DNA of 64,000 bases. It comes from DASYGT01 sp035999365. GTDB lineage: Bacteria > Actinomycetota > Actinomycetes > Mycobacteriales > Jatrophihabitantaceae. A model generated the notes under the pieces. That model was not told the DNA's origin, did not search any database, and worked only from the letters and a program-made list of their open reading frames with translations. Below are positions 53,089 to 61,786 of this stretch, one piece after another. The stretch spans positions 1-64,000 of the forward strand of contig DASYGT010000054.1 in assembly GCA_035999365.1 (NCBI GenBank), given 5' to 3'. The position numbers and the translations under genes were made by a program. The stretch's first letter is position 1; each line of letters opens with the position of its first letter.

Positions 53089-53373
53089 TCAGCGGCGAGC
53101 GCGGCGCGCGCGGGCACGGGCACGGGCCGGCGATTCCTCGACCGGGGTGCCTGTGCGGTCAGAGGTCGTGCCGCCAGACGTCGCGCTGCCGGTCGGCGCG
53201 TCCTCGTCTTCGTCCTTGGCCCGGCTGATGCTGACCTTTCCGGACTCGAGATCGATCCGCTTCCCACCGGCGCTGTCGCCGATCTCCTCACGGGTGGATT
53301 GCAGCCGCCTCTTCTCCTCATCCATATGCCGCTTGGCCGGATTGAAGAGGCTGTCGATGCCCCACTGCGTCAT
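53089..53373 (-). CDS. DUF6191 family small protein
   Basis: 94 aa. Starts MTQWGIDSLFNPAKRHMDEEKRRLQ, followed by TREEIGDSAGGKRIDLESGKVSI, the segment I recall for the actinobacterial DUF6191 family. The second half is low-complexity and ends in an Arg/Ala-rich tail (ARARARARRARR). ATG 53373 is preferred over an upstream start that adds nine residues because the family begins here. It is convergent with the RNA candidate and divergent from msrA. Confidence 0.75.
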   Translation of the reverse strand: MTQWGIDSLFNPAKRHMDEEKRRLQSTREEIGDSAGGKRIDLESGKVSISRAKDEDEDAPTGSATSGGTTSDRTGTPVEESPARARARARRARR

Positions 53374-53449
53374 GGCTGAAATGCTACGTCCTGCTGACAA
53401 GTTTCCCGCCGGACCACCGCATCACACCGAGGGCTCGTAGCCTCGAAGG

Positions 53450-54106
53450 ATGATGTTCTCCCGCGCCCGGGCCGAACTGCCCGCCCCCGACCGTGCGCTG
53501 CGCGGCCGGGCGGACTACGCCTTCGTCATCCCGGACAAGCACTACGTGACAGGCCGTCCGATTCAGCCTCCCTTTCCGGAGGGCATGAAGACGCTCGTCT
53601 TCGGTCTCGGGTGCTTCTGGGGCGCCGAAGAGATCTTCTGGCAGCTACCGGGAGTGTGGACAACCGCCGTCGGCTATGCGGGCGGGATCACCCCCCATCC
53701 GAGTTACGAAGAGGTCTGCAGCGGCCGCACCGGACATACCGAAGCAGTGCTCGTCGTGTTCGACCCCACCGTCGTCTCGCTCCCGGCCCTGCTGTCGACG
53801 TTCTACGAGGTCCACGACCCGACCCAAGGGATGCGTCAAGGCAATGACGTCGGGACGCAGTACCGCTCAGCGGTCTATTACACCGACGAGGGGCAGCGCA
53901 TCGCCGCCGAGACGGCCAAGGAGGCGGTGAACGGCCGCCTGCTCGAGGTGGGGTACCCGCCGGCTACCACCGAGATCGCCCACCTCGCCGAGTTCTACTA
54001 CGCCGAGCCCTACCACCAGCAGTATCTGGCGAAGAACCCGAACGGGTATCGGTGCCACAGCAACACCGGGTTGACGTTCCCCGCAGAACTGCTCGCCGCA
54101 GGGTAG
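53450..54106 (+). CDS. msrA: Peptide methionine sulfoxide reductase MsrA
   Basis: 218 aa. Active-site motif GLGCFWGAEEIFWQLPGV with the catalytic Cys, then VGYAGGITPHPSYEEVCSGRTGHTEAV and YHQQYLAKNPNGYRCHSNTGL with a resolving Cys. About 50 extra N-terminal residues (FSRARAELPAPDRALRGR) are usual in actinobacterial MsrA. Repairs methionine-S-sulfoxide. ATG 53450 or 53453 (adjacent). Followed 30 bases later by a DNA glycosylase gene, so an oxidative-damage theme is plausible. Confidence 0.95.
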   Translation: MMFSRARAELPAPDRALRGRADYAFVIPDKHYVTGRPIQPPFPEGMKTLVFGLGCFWGAEEIFWQLPGVWTTAVGYAGGITPHPSYEEVCSGRTGHTEAVLVVFDPTVVSLPALLSTFYEVHDPTQGMRQGNDVGTQYRSAVYYTDEGQRIAAETAKEAVNGRLLEVGYPPATTEIAHLAEFYYAEPYHQQYLAKNPNGYRCHSNTGLTFPAELLAAG

Positions 54107-54136
54107 GTGGGCAGCGCAGAACCGTAGGCTGGACCG

Positions 54137-55009
54137 GTGCCTGAGCTGCCCGAGATCGAGGCGCTCGCGTCGTTCCTCCGTGAGCGGGCGGTCGGCCGCA
54201 CCGTCGTGCGTGCCGACGTTGCCGCATTCAGCGCGGTCAAGACCTTCGACCCTCCGCTGTCGGCGCTCGGCGGCGCGGAGGTCACCGCGATCGCGCGGCA
54301 TGGCAAATTTCTTGACCTGGATGTGTCGGGTCTGCACCTGATCACCCATCTGGCGCGCGGCGGCTGGCTGCAGTGGCGCGACAACCTCCCGCCCGCCCCG
54401 CCCCGGCCGGGGCGTGGGCCGCTCGCGTTCCGGCTGCATCTGGCGCCTGAGTTCGCCGACGGTCCGGTCAGCGGTTTCGACCTCACCGAGGCGGGCACCC
54501 AGAAGCGTCTGGCGGTCTACCTCGTTCATGATCCACTGGACGTGCCCGGGATCGCCCGGCTCGGGCCCGATGCGCTATCGGTGACCTCGAGCGAACTCAC
54601 CGAGCTGCTCGGCGGCCAACGCAGCCAGATCAAGGGGACGCTGACCGATCAAACAGTGCTTGCGGGTATCGGCAATGCGTACTCCGACGAGATCCTGCAC
54701 ACCGCACACCTGTCCCCTTTCAAGCTGGCCGCGAAGCTCACCGATGCCGACGTTGCCGCGCTGCACGCCGCAATCCACTCGGTGCTCACCGACGCAGTGC
54801 AGCGATCGGTAGGGCAGAAGGCGGCGACGCTCAAGGGCGAGAAGCGCAGCGGGCTCCAGGTGCACGGCCGCGCCGGGCTGCCCTGCCCTGTCTGCGGCGA
54901 CACCGTCCGCGAGGTCTCCTTCCACGATCGTTCGTTCCAGTACTGCCCGACGTGCCAGACCGACGGGCGCGAGCTCGCCGACCGGCGCCTGTCCAAGCTC
55001 CTGAAATAG
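54137..55009 (+). CDS. Fpg/Nei-family DNA glycosylase
   Basis: 290 aa. After removal of Met the N-terminal Pro of PELPEIEALA is the catalytic nucleophile with the following Glu. RHGKFLDLDV holds the conserved beta-hairpin Lys. The helix-two-turn-helix segment is LAGIGNAYSDEILHTAHLSPF. The C-terminal zinc finger is CPVCGDTV with YCPTCQTDG. Removes oxidised bases and cleaves the backbone. Whether it is MutM (8-oxoG) or Nei type is not decided from sequence. GTG 54137. Confidence 0.9.
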   Translation: MPELPEIEALASFLRERAVGRTVVRADVAAFSAVKTFDPPLSALGGAEVTAIARHGKFLDLDVSGLHLITHLARGGWLQWRDNLPPAPPRPGRGPLAFRLHLAPEFADGPVSGFDLTEAGTQKRLAVYLVHDPLDVPGIARLGPDALSVTSSELTELLGGQRSQIKGTLTDQTVLAGIGNAYSDEILHTAHLSPFKLAAKLTDADVAALHAAIHSVLTDAVQRSVGQKAATLKGEKRSGLQVHGRAGLPCPVCGDTVREVSFHDRSFQYCPTCQTDGRELADRRLSKLLK

Positions 55010-55028
55010 CAAGGGAAGAGAAGCCGCC

Positions 55029-55373
55029 GTGCACCCCTCCGAGGTTCCCACCATCACCATCGACGACATCCCCTCCGACGCCGTGCTGCTTGACTGCCGC
55101 GAGGACGAGGAATGGGCGGCCGGCCACATCGACGGCGCGCTACATGTGCCGATGAACCTGTTGCCGCAGCGGTTGAACTACGAGCCCGGCCCCCTCACGC
55201 CGGAAACGACGGTCGTCGTCGTGTGCAAGATGGGTGGACGGTCTGCCTACGTCGCAGCGTGGCTCAACGGGAATGGCTTCGACGCGGTGAACCTCGACGG
55301 CGGGATGCTTGCGTGGGCGCACGCAGGGCGACCGATGGTGAACGAGCGGGGTGAGCGGCCCTTCGTGGCGTAG
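55029..55373 (+). CDS. Rhodanese-domain protein
   Basis: 114 aa single rhodanese domain: LLDCREDEEWAAGHIDGALHVPMN (CH2A-type strand), active-site loop CKMGGRSAYVAAWL with the persulfide Cys, and GGMLAWAHAG. Sulfurtransferase or persulfide carrier, cytosolic. Starts on GTG 55029, 19 bases after the glycosylase. Its last codons (phe-val-ala-stop) lie inside the first unit of the tandem repeat 55365-55458. Confidence 0.9.
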   Translation: MHPSEVPTITIDDIPSDAVLLDCREDEEWAAGHIDGALHVPMNLLPQRLNYEPGPLTPETTVVVVCKMGGRSAYVAAWLNGNGFDAVNLDGGMLAWAHAGRPMVNERGERPFVA

Positions 55374-55458
55374 CCACGACATGGGCAGAGCGTGGCGTAG
55401 TCACGGCATGGGCAGAGCGTGGCGTAGCCACGGCATGGGCAGAGCGTGGCGTAGCCAG
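55365..55458. repeat. 27-bp tandem repeat, three full units plus a partial, spanning a stop codon
   Basis: Units at 55365-55391, 55392-55418 and 55419-55445, partial to 55458. Each begins GTGGCGTAGCCAC (one unit has GTCAC), a small inverted repeat GTGGC-GTA-GCCAC, and ends CATGGGCAGAGC. The first unit contains the rhodanese stop codon TAG. Units differ at one or two positions. Confidence 0.95.
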
Positions 55459-55514
55459 ACAGGTGTTCGGCACGGTGTAACCCAACGATCACCAATCCGC
55501 GCCACGATGTACGC

Positions 55515-56408
55515 GTGAGACCGCGCAGCCGCCGCCGTTCCCTTGAACCGCCCGTTCGACCGATGGTGGTCGCCCATCGCGGGGCCTCGTTCGCCGCACC
55601 GGAGCACACGCTCGGCGCCTACGTCGCGGCCATCGAATCCGGGGCCGACGCCGTCGAATGCGATGTGCGGATGACCCGCGACGGCCATCTGGTGTGCGTG
55701 CACGACCGAACGGTCAACCGGACTTCGGACGGCAGAGGGGTGGTCAGCGAGTTCGACCTCGACGATCTCAACTCGCTGGATTTCGCGTCGTGGCGGCACG
55801 ACCTGCCCGGCTCGGCCGACCAGTTGCTCAACGACAGCCCCTACCTCGCAGGCGTTGAACCCGACCGCCTCGAGAGCGGCCGCGTGCTCACCCTCGAGGT
55901 GCTGCTGGGCCTCGTCCGCGACGCCTCCCACGACGTGCGTCTTCTCATCGAGACCAAGCATCCGACGCGTTACGGCGGTCTCGTCGAGAAGGAACTCGTC
56001 GACATGCTCATGCGGTTCGGCTGGGCCGGTGCCACTCCGCAGCAGCCGAGCGTGCGGCTCAAGGCCTCGCTGGACAATCCGGTAGTCGTGATGAGTTTCA
56101 CGCCGCTGGCCCTTCGCCGGGTCAAGCTGCAGGCTCCGCAGATTCCCACGGTGTTGCTGCTCGATCGGCTGCTGCCTGGGCGCCGCGACGGGATGCTGCC
56201 GGTCGGGGTCCCGATCGCCGGGCCCGGACTGCACGTGCTGCGTGCCGAGCCCGAATTCGTCGCTCGGGCGCATGCCCGGGGACACCAGGTGTTCGTCTGG
56301 ACGGTGGACGAGCCGGCCGACGTCGAATTCGTACTCGGCCTCGGAGTGGACACGATAATCACGAACCGTCCGGCCGAAGTCATCGCTCAGCTCCCGCCCA
56401 GGAGCTGA
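55515..56408 (+). CDS. Glycerophosphodiester phosphodiesterase
   Basis: 297 aa, GDPD TIM-barrel. Catalytic/metal motifs VVAHRGASFAAPEHT, ADAVECDVRMTRDGHLVCVHD, RTVNRTSDGRG, then LLIETKHPTRYGG and VFVWTVDEPADVEFVLGLGVDTIITNRP. Hydrolyses glycerophosphodiesters to glycerol-3-phosphate and alcohol. There is no signal peptide, so it is probably cytosolic. GTG 55515 has no strong ribosome site. Upstream lies the tandem repeat. Confidence 0.92.
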   Translation: MRPRSRRRSLEPPVRPMVVAHRGASFAAPEHTLGAYVAAIESGADAVECDVRMTRDGHLVCVHDRTVNRTSDGRGVVSEFDLDDLNSLDFASWRHDLPGSADQLLNDSPYLAGVEPDRLESGRVLTLEVLLGLVRDASHDVRLLIETKHPTRYGGLVEKELVDMLMRFGWAGATPQQPSVRLKASLDNPVVVMSFTPLALRRVKLQAPQIPTVLLLDRLLPGRRDGMLPVGVPIAGPGLHVLRAEPEFVARAHARGHQVFVWTVDEPADVEFVLGLGVDTIITNRPAEVIAQLPPRS

Positions 56409-56492
56409 CGTTCCAGCGTGGCCCGCGTCATGGCGCGCGGTGTTATGCCCTAGGACGGCTCGGGGACACCTTCAGTAGCGGTCCCGAAAGCA

Positions 56493-56521
56493 GTTCTTAG
56501 GTCACGCCGTTCTTAGGTCAC
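56493..56521. repeat. 13-bp direct repeat before anti-sigma-type ATPase gene
   Basis: GTTCTTAGGTCAC at 56493-56505 and again at 56509-56521, period 16 bases, ending four bases before the AAGGAGGA ribosome site. Could be a tandem operator or a recent duplication. Confidence 0.85.
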
Positions 56522-56540
56522 ATCGAAGGAGGATCACCTC

Positions 56541-56951
56541 ATGGGCGCACTGCAGGTTCGGCACGAACCAGCCAGCGCGGCCCAGGTGCGCAACAGCCTC
56601 CGCGCAGACCTTCGTCAGCAGGGGCTGGCAGAGGATGGCATCGACGTCGTGCTCCTCGTCACCACCGAGCTCTTCGGCAACGCGGTGCGCCACTGCGCCC
56701 CGGCCCCGTGGGGAACACTCGGGGTGGAGTGGGACGTCGACTGCGACCACGTCGCGGTGCGCGTGACCGACGCAAGCCCCGAGCTGCCGCGGCGCCGCAC
56801 CCCACGTCCCGACCAGCCGAACGGGCGCGGGCTGGCCATTGTCGACTCACTCGTCGAGAGCTGGGGTGCCGACCGGGTCAGCGGCGGCAAGCAGGTGTGG
56901 GCCCGGATCGCCGTCCGACGCGAGCACGCGCGATCGGAGCAGATGGCGTAG
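56541..56951 (+). CDS. Serine-protein-kinase-type ATPase (anti-sigma factor-like)
   Basis: 136 aa, HATPase_c_2/SpoIIAB-RsbW type. Visible: N box in VVLLVTTELFGNAVRHCAP, G1 in VAVRVTDASPELP, and G2 in NGRGLAIVDSLVESWGAD. Such small actinobacterial ATPases act as anti-sigma factors or partner switch kinases; no cognate sigma or anti-anti-sigma gene is adjacent. ATG 56541 has AAGGAGGA eight bases upstream. Confidence 0.87.
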   Translation: MGALQVRHEPASAAQVRNSLRADLRQQGLAEDGIDVVLLVTTELFGNAVRHCAPAPWGTLGVEWDVDCDHVAVRVTDASPELPRRRTPRPDQPNGRGLAIVDSLVESWGADRVSGGKQVWARIAVRREHARSEQMA

Positions 56952-56960
56952 GCGCTTGAC

Positions 56961-59900
56961 CTAGCCGGGGAGCCCGCGCATCACGCGCAGCGCCACTGAC
57001 AGCGTCGCGAGATCGACGACGTCGCGGGCCAGCGCCTCGTCGACCGTGTTGCGCGCGCGCTCGACGCGCTCGGCGTTCTCGCGCATCCACGCCGCCATCC
57101 GGTCCTCACCGTTCAATGAGTCGTCTGTCGTGCGCAGCACTGCAGAGGTGATCGCAGACAGTGCCGCGTAGACGTCATGCCGTACGGCTGCACGCGCCAG
57201 CACGGACCACCGGTCGTCGCGCGGCAACTTCGTGATCGCGGTGAGGAGGTTGTCGACGTTGAACGCTGCGGACAGCGCAAAGTGCAGGTCGGCAATTTCG
57301 GCCGCAGAGTGTTCGCTTGCATTCGCGATCTCAACGACGTCGAGGAGCTGGAAGGCGTTGAGCAGCTCGCCGAGTCGCATCGCGAGATCCCGCGGGAGTC
57401 CGAGCTCGGCAAGCCGGTCGACCTCACCGGTGAGATTGTCCAGCTCAGCACCGCGCAGGAGCGCAGTCAGCCTGGGCGTCATCTCACGGAGGGTCGGGCC
57501 GAACCGTTCGATCTCGCCAGCCACGTCATTGATCGGGAATCGGACGTCGACGAGCCAACGGGTCGCGCGGTCGATGAGCCGCCGCATCTCTTGATACCCC
57601 GCGTACTGCGCGTCGGAAGGGACGACGTTGTCAAGCGCCTCGATGTCGGCCCAGAGCTGCGACAGGCCGAACACCTCGCGCACGATCGCGTACGCGCGCG
57701 TGATCTGCGCAACCTCGGCACCGGTCTCTTCGATCGCGCGATGGACGAACGTGGTGCCGCTGCGATTGATCATGTCGTTGACGACGACCGTCGTGATGAT
57801 CTCCCGCCGCAGCGGGTGGTTCGGAAGGTCGACGGCAAAGCGTTCGGCGATCGCAGGCGGGAAGTACTTGGCGAGCACGCCGGCGAACCACGGCTCGTCG
57901 GGAAGCGTCGAGGCCTCGATGTGCCGGGTGAGCGTGATCTTCGAGTAGGCCACGAGCACCGCGTTTTCGGGTGAACACAGACCCGTACCGTCGACCTCGC
58001 GCTGCGCGATCTCCTTGTCCGTCGGCAGGAACTCGATGGCGCGGTCGAGCTCGCCCGCCCGCTCCAACGCCCAGATGAAGCGCTGGTGGACGCTGAGGAG
58101 CGCGGGATCGAGCTTGCGAGCCATGCCGAGCAGCACGTTCTGCCCGTAGTTGTCACGCAGCACGAGCGCGCCGACGTCGTCGGTGACTGATGCGAGCAGC
58201 GCACAACGCTCGTCGCGTGTGATCGCGCCGGACGCTACCGATCGATCGAGGAGGATCTTGAGGTTCACCTCGTGGTCGGAGGTGTCGACGCCGGCGGAGT
58301 TGTCGATCGCGTCGGTGTTGATCGCGCCGCCGTTGCGGGCGAATTCGACGCGGCCGAGCTGGGTGAAGCCGAGGTTGCCGCCCTCACCGACGATTCGGGC
58401 ACGCAAGTCGATGCCGTCGACCCGTACCGCGTCGTTCGCCTTGTCGCCCGCCGCAGCGTGCGTCTCGGTAAATGCCTTCACGTAGGTGCCGATGCCGCCG
58501 TTCCAGAGCAGATCGACGGGTGCGGTCAAGATCGCCCGGATCAGATCGTTCGGAGTGAGCTTGGTGACCGAGCCAGCCAATCCGAGAGCACGCTGGACCT
58601 GTGATGAGATCGACACCGCCTTGACCGTTCGCGGGTATACGCCGCCACCCTCAGAGATCTTGGCCGCGTCATAGTCGGCCCACGTCGACCGCGGCAGATC
58701 GAACACACGCCGCCGTTCGGTGAATGACGTCGCCGCGTCCGGGTCAGGATCCAGGAAGATGTGCCGATGGTCGAAGGCCGCCACGAGCCTGATGTGTTCG
58801 GACAGCAGCATCCCGTTGCCGAACACATCGCCCGACATGTCGCCGATACCTACGGCCGTGAAATCCTGCCGTTGCGCGTCGATCCCGCGCTCGCGGAAGT
58901 GGTACTTCACCGACTCCCATGCCCCGCGCGCCGTGATGCCCATCGCCTTGTGGTCGTAACCCACTGACCCACCGGACGCGAAGGCGTCACCCAGCCAGAA
59001 GCCGTACCGGACGGCGATGTCATTCGCGATATCGCTGAAGGTGGCCGTCCCCTTATCGGCTGCTACGACCAGGTACGGATCGTCGCCGTCGAATCGCACC
59101 GTCTGCGGCGGCGGGACGACGCGCTGTGTTCCGTCGGCACCAGTCACGTAGTTGTCGGTCAGGTCGAGCAGACAACCGATGAACGTGCTGTAGCAGGCGA
59201 CGCCATCGGCAAGCCACGCCTCGCGATCGTCGGGCTGCGACGGCCGCTTGACGACGAAGCCACCCTTCGCTCCCGTCGGAACGATCACGGCATTCTTGAC
59301 CATCTGTGCCTTGACCAGGCCGAGAATCTCAGTGCGGAAGTCTTCGCGACGATCCGACCACCGCAGTCCTCCACGGGCGACCGCTCCGAATCGGAGGTGC
59401 ACGCCCTCGACGTCCGGCGAGTACACCCAGATCTCGAATCGGGGCCGCGGCTCGGGCAGGTCGGCGATGGAACGCGGATCCAGCTTCACGGCAAGGGCCG
59501 TCCGTCGGTTGCCGTCGTCGTCCGTGCGGTAGGCGTTCGTCCGCAGGGTGGCCGTCACCAGCCCGAGCAGCGAGCGAAGGATGCGGTCCTGGTCGAGGCT
59601 GGCGACATCGGCCAGCTGCACCTCGATCTTTTCGACGATCTCCGAGGCGTCGTCGGGAGCGGTCGCCAGATCGTGGCCCGGGTCGAACCGGGCCTCGAAG
59701 AGTTGCACGAGGTCGACGGCGATGTCCGGGTTGTCGATGAGTGCCTGTTCGATGTAGCCCTGGCTGAACGTCGTGCCCGCTTGCCGCAGGTACTTCGCGT
59801 AGGCGCGCAGGACGTTTGCCTGCCACCAGGTCAACGGTGTCCGGACCACAAGCGCGTTGAAGCCGTCCTGCTCGATCTCGTCGCGCCACAGCAGCCGCAA

Positions 59901-61718
59901 CGCCTCGACGACCTGCTCGGCACGCACATCGTCGAAGCTGATTCCCGTCGGGAGTCGCAGCCCGAAGTCGTAGATCCACGTCTCGGTGTCGTCGCTGACG
60001 GTGATCTCGTACGGACGCTCGTCGAGAACCTCGATTCCCATCTGGGTGAAGATCGGCAGTGCGCGGGCGAGTGAGACCGAATGCCCGGTGCGGAAGACCT
60101 TCAGACGGCGGTCGGCGTCATCATCGTCGTCGGGGACGTAGAGCTCGAAGGCCAGACCGTCGTCGGACGGCAACTGCTCGATGCGCAGCAGGTCGCGAGA
60201 AGCGACTGCCGGCGCAAAGTCCTCTTTGTACGCTTCCGGAAGGGCGCCTGTGTAGCGGCGCAGGATCCGATCGGTCTCGTCCTCACCGACGTACTGGCGC
60301 AGCAGGTCGGCGAGGTCGTCGCTCCAACGGCGGGTGACGCGCGCCACCTCGGCCTCGACGACGGGGCGGTCGGGTGACGGCGGTGCCATGCCGGGGCGCA
60401 AGGCGATCAGGAACTGCATGCGTGCCAGGTTGAGTTCGACGATGCGATCGTCGCGGCCGGTGATCTCGCCTGGCCAGTACCGGGTGATCACCGATGTGAC
60501 GCGGCGCCGCGTCTCCGGGCCGAAGCGGTCGGCCGGGAAGTACACCAGCACGCTCACGAAGTCACGGTTGAGATGAATCCGCGCGAACACGCCGACGCTG
60601 CCGTGGTCGGCTCGGTCGACGACCAGCTGCGCGAGCCGGAGCAGGTCCGGGGTCGGCGCCTCGAGCAGCTCGTCACGCGGCAGTGTCCGGATCGCGGCCA
60701 GCAGCCGGCGCCCGGTGTGGCTGTCGGCGCGGACGCCCGAGCGCAGCAGCATCTCGGCAATGCGCCGGCGCACGACGGGCACCCGGCCGACCGTGCCGTC
60801 TTCGGCATTGGTGATCAGCCCGAGGAACACGTGCACCGTCTGCGCGCCCGTGTCCGGCGTGCGGGTGACGACGGTGACGCAGTCATAGCGCACCGAGCGC
60901 CGGACGGTGGACACCAGCGGAGACTTGAAGATGACGAGTGGGGCTCCGCTGCGGAACGCCGGAAGCAGTTCGAGCGGCGAGACGCGGGCCGCGCCGCGCA
61001 GGACGCCCTGCGCATCATCATCCTTCGATCGCGCCGTCGGGCTGGCCAGCTCGTTCGCGGAGTACGCGGCGTGCCCGAGAATCATGTAATTGCCGTCGGC
61101 GAGCCAGCGCAGCAACTCGCCGGCCTCCACGCTCGTCTCGCGGTCGAACTCGCCGGGATCGGCCGCGAGCTGATCGGCGAGCTGACGGATCAAGGCATAC
61201 ATCGCAGGCGCATCGGCCACCGCATGGTGAACGTCGGCGAACACGCCGGCCAGGTCGTCGAAGAGCTCCTCGTGCCGCTCCTCGGGAACCGCGTCCAGCT
61301 CGATGCGCATCCACGACTCGACGACTGCCCCTTCCGGCAGGTCGGCGTTGTCGTCGATGTCGTAGATCTTGACCAGACGACCGTTCGGATCCCGTCCCAC
61401 GACCATTTGCGGATGCAACAGCCGTTCGACTTGATAGCCGTTGCGGTCGAGTTCGGCGCGGGCGGAGTCGACGAGATACGGCGCGTCACCCGTCACGACG
61501 TCGACCGCAGTCACCTCGGGGTCGACGTCAACGACCCGCATCAGCGTCTGGCCGGCCTGCCGGACTGCGCCGAAGCTCAGGCTGTCGCGGGCGAGTTCGC
61601 TCAGCGCCTCGTCGGCGCGTCCGGGCAGCTGGCTGCCTGAGTGCGCGAGGAAGCGTCGGGCGAAGACGTCGGGGTCCGCGACCGGCGCGGCCTCGACACC
61701 CGGATGCGTGTCGGTCAT
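56961..61718 (-). CDS. gdh: NAD-specific glutamate dehydrogenase (large, 180-kDa class)
   Basis: 1585 aa. Deaminates glutamate to 2-oxoglutarate with NAD+. The long N-terminal ACT-like regulatory region (about 1-700) is followed by the catalytic part: GARGGLRWSDRREDFR-like segment (VARGGLRWSDR), NAVIVPTGAKGGFVVK with the catalytic Lys, VAADKGTATFSDIAND, GDMSGDVFGNGMLLSE, LWNGGIGTYVKA and VGEGGNLGFTQLGR. Length and order match the mycobacterial Rv2476c/Streptomyces class. ATG 61718 has GAGGTG about nine bases upstream. It diverges from the malic enzyme gene (68-base gap), and the gap may hold a shared operator; no clear symmetry was found there. Confidence 0.96.
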   Translation of the reverse strand: MTDTHPGVEAAPVADPDVFARRFLAHSGSQLPGRADEALSELARDSLSFGAVRQAGQTLMRVVDVDPEVTAVDVVTGDAPYLVDSARAELDRNGYQVERLLHPQMVVGRDPNGRLVKIYDIDDNADLPEGAVVESWMRIELDAVPEERHEELFDDLAGVFADVHHAVADAPAMYALIRQLADQLAADPGEFDRETSVEAGELLRWLADGNYMILGHAAYSANELASPTARSKDDDAQGVLRGAARVSPLELLPAFRSGAPLVIFKSPLVSTVRRSVRYDCVTVVTRTPDTGAQTVHVFLGLITNAEDGTVGRVPVVRRRIAEMLLRSGVRADSHTGRRLLAAIRTLPRDELLEAPTPDLLRLAQLVVDRADHGSVGVFARIHLNRDFVSVLVYFPADRFGPETRRRVTSVITRYWPGEITGRDDRIVELNLARMQFLIALRPGMAPPSPDRPVVEAEVARVTRRWSDDLADLLRQYVGEDETDRILRRYTGALPEAYKEDFAPAVASRDLLRIEQLPSDDGLAFELYVPDDDDDADRRLKVFRTGHSVSLARALPIFTQMGIEVLDERPYEITVSDDTETWIYDFGLRLPTGISFDDVRAEQVVEALRLLWRDEIEQDGFNALVVRTPLTWWQANVLRAYAKYLRQAGTTFSQGYIEQALIDNPDIAVDLVQLFEARFDPGHDLATAPDDASEIVEKIEVQLADVASLDQDRILRSLLGLVTATLRTNAYRTDDDGNRRTALAVKLDPRSIADLPEPRPRFEIWVYSPDVEGVHLRFGAVARGGLRWSDRREDFRTEILGLVKAQMVKNAVIVPTGAKGGFVVKRPSQPDDREAWLADGVACYSTFIGCLLDLTDNYVTGADGTQRVVPPPQTVRFDGDDPYLVVAADKGTATFSDIANDIAVRYGFWLGDAFASGGSVGYDHKAMGITARGAWESVKYHFRERGIDAQRQDFTAVGIGDMSGDVFGNGMLLSEHIRLVAAFDHRHIFLDPDPDAATSFTERRRVFDLPRSTWADYDAAKISEGGGVYPRTVKAVSISSQVQRALGLAGSVTKLTPNDLIRAILTAPVDLLWNGGIGTYVKAFTETHAAAGDKANDAVRVDGIDLRARIVGEGGNLGFTQLGRVEFARNGGAINTDAIDNSAGVDTSDHEVNLKILLDRSVASGAITRDERCALLASVTDDVGALVLRDNYGQNVLLGMARKLDPALLSVHQRFIWALERAGELDRAIEFLPTDKEIAQREVDGTGLCSPENAVLVAYSKITLTRHIEASTLPDEPWFAGVLAKYFPPAIAERFAVDLPNHPLRREIITTVVVNDMINRSGTTFVHRAIEETGAEVAQITRAYAIVREVFGLSQLWADIEALDNVVPSDAQYAGYQEMRRLIDRATRWLVDVRFPINDVAGEIERFGPTLREMTPRLTALLRGAELDNLTGEVDRLAELGLPRDLAMRLGELLNAFQLLDVVEIANASEHSAAEIADLHFALSAAFNVDNLLTAITKLPRDDRWSVLARAAVRHDVYAALSAITSAVLRTTDDSLNGEDRMAAWMRENAERVERARNTVDEALARDVVDLATLSVALRVMRGLPG

Positions 61719-61786
61719 GCAGTGTCACCTCGTTGTGACGTCCAATCGGTGCAACTCATCCTTGCACTCACTGCCACCATGTGGTC

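Noticed and set aside
52732..53379. A 215-codon plus-strand frame running through the hairpin region and opposite the DUF6191 gene
   Set aside because: The sequence is dominated by inverted repeats; the predicted protein shows no fold-like pattern and becomes Arg-rich opposite the DUF6191 coding strand.
55365..55458. CRISPR array
   Set aside because: Units follow each other without spacers and no cas gene is present; this is a simple tandem repeat.
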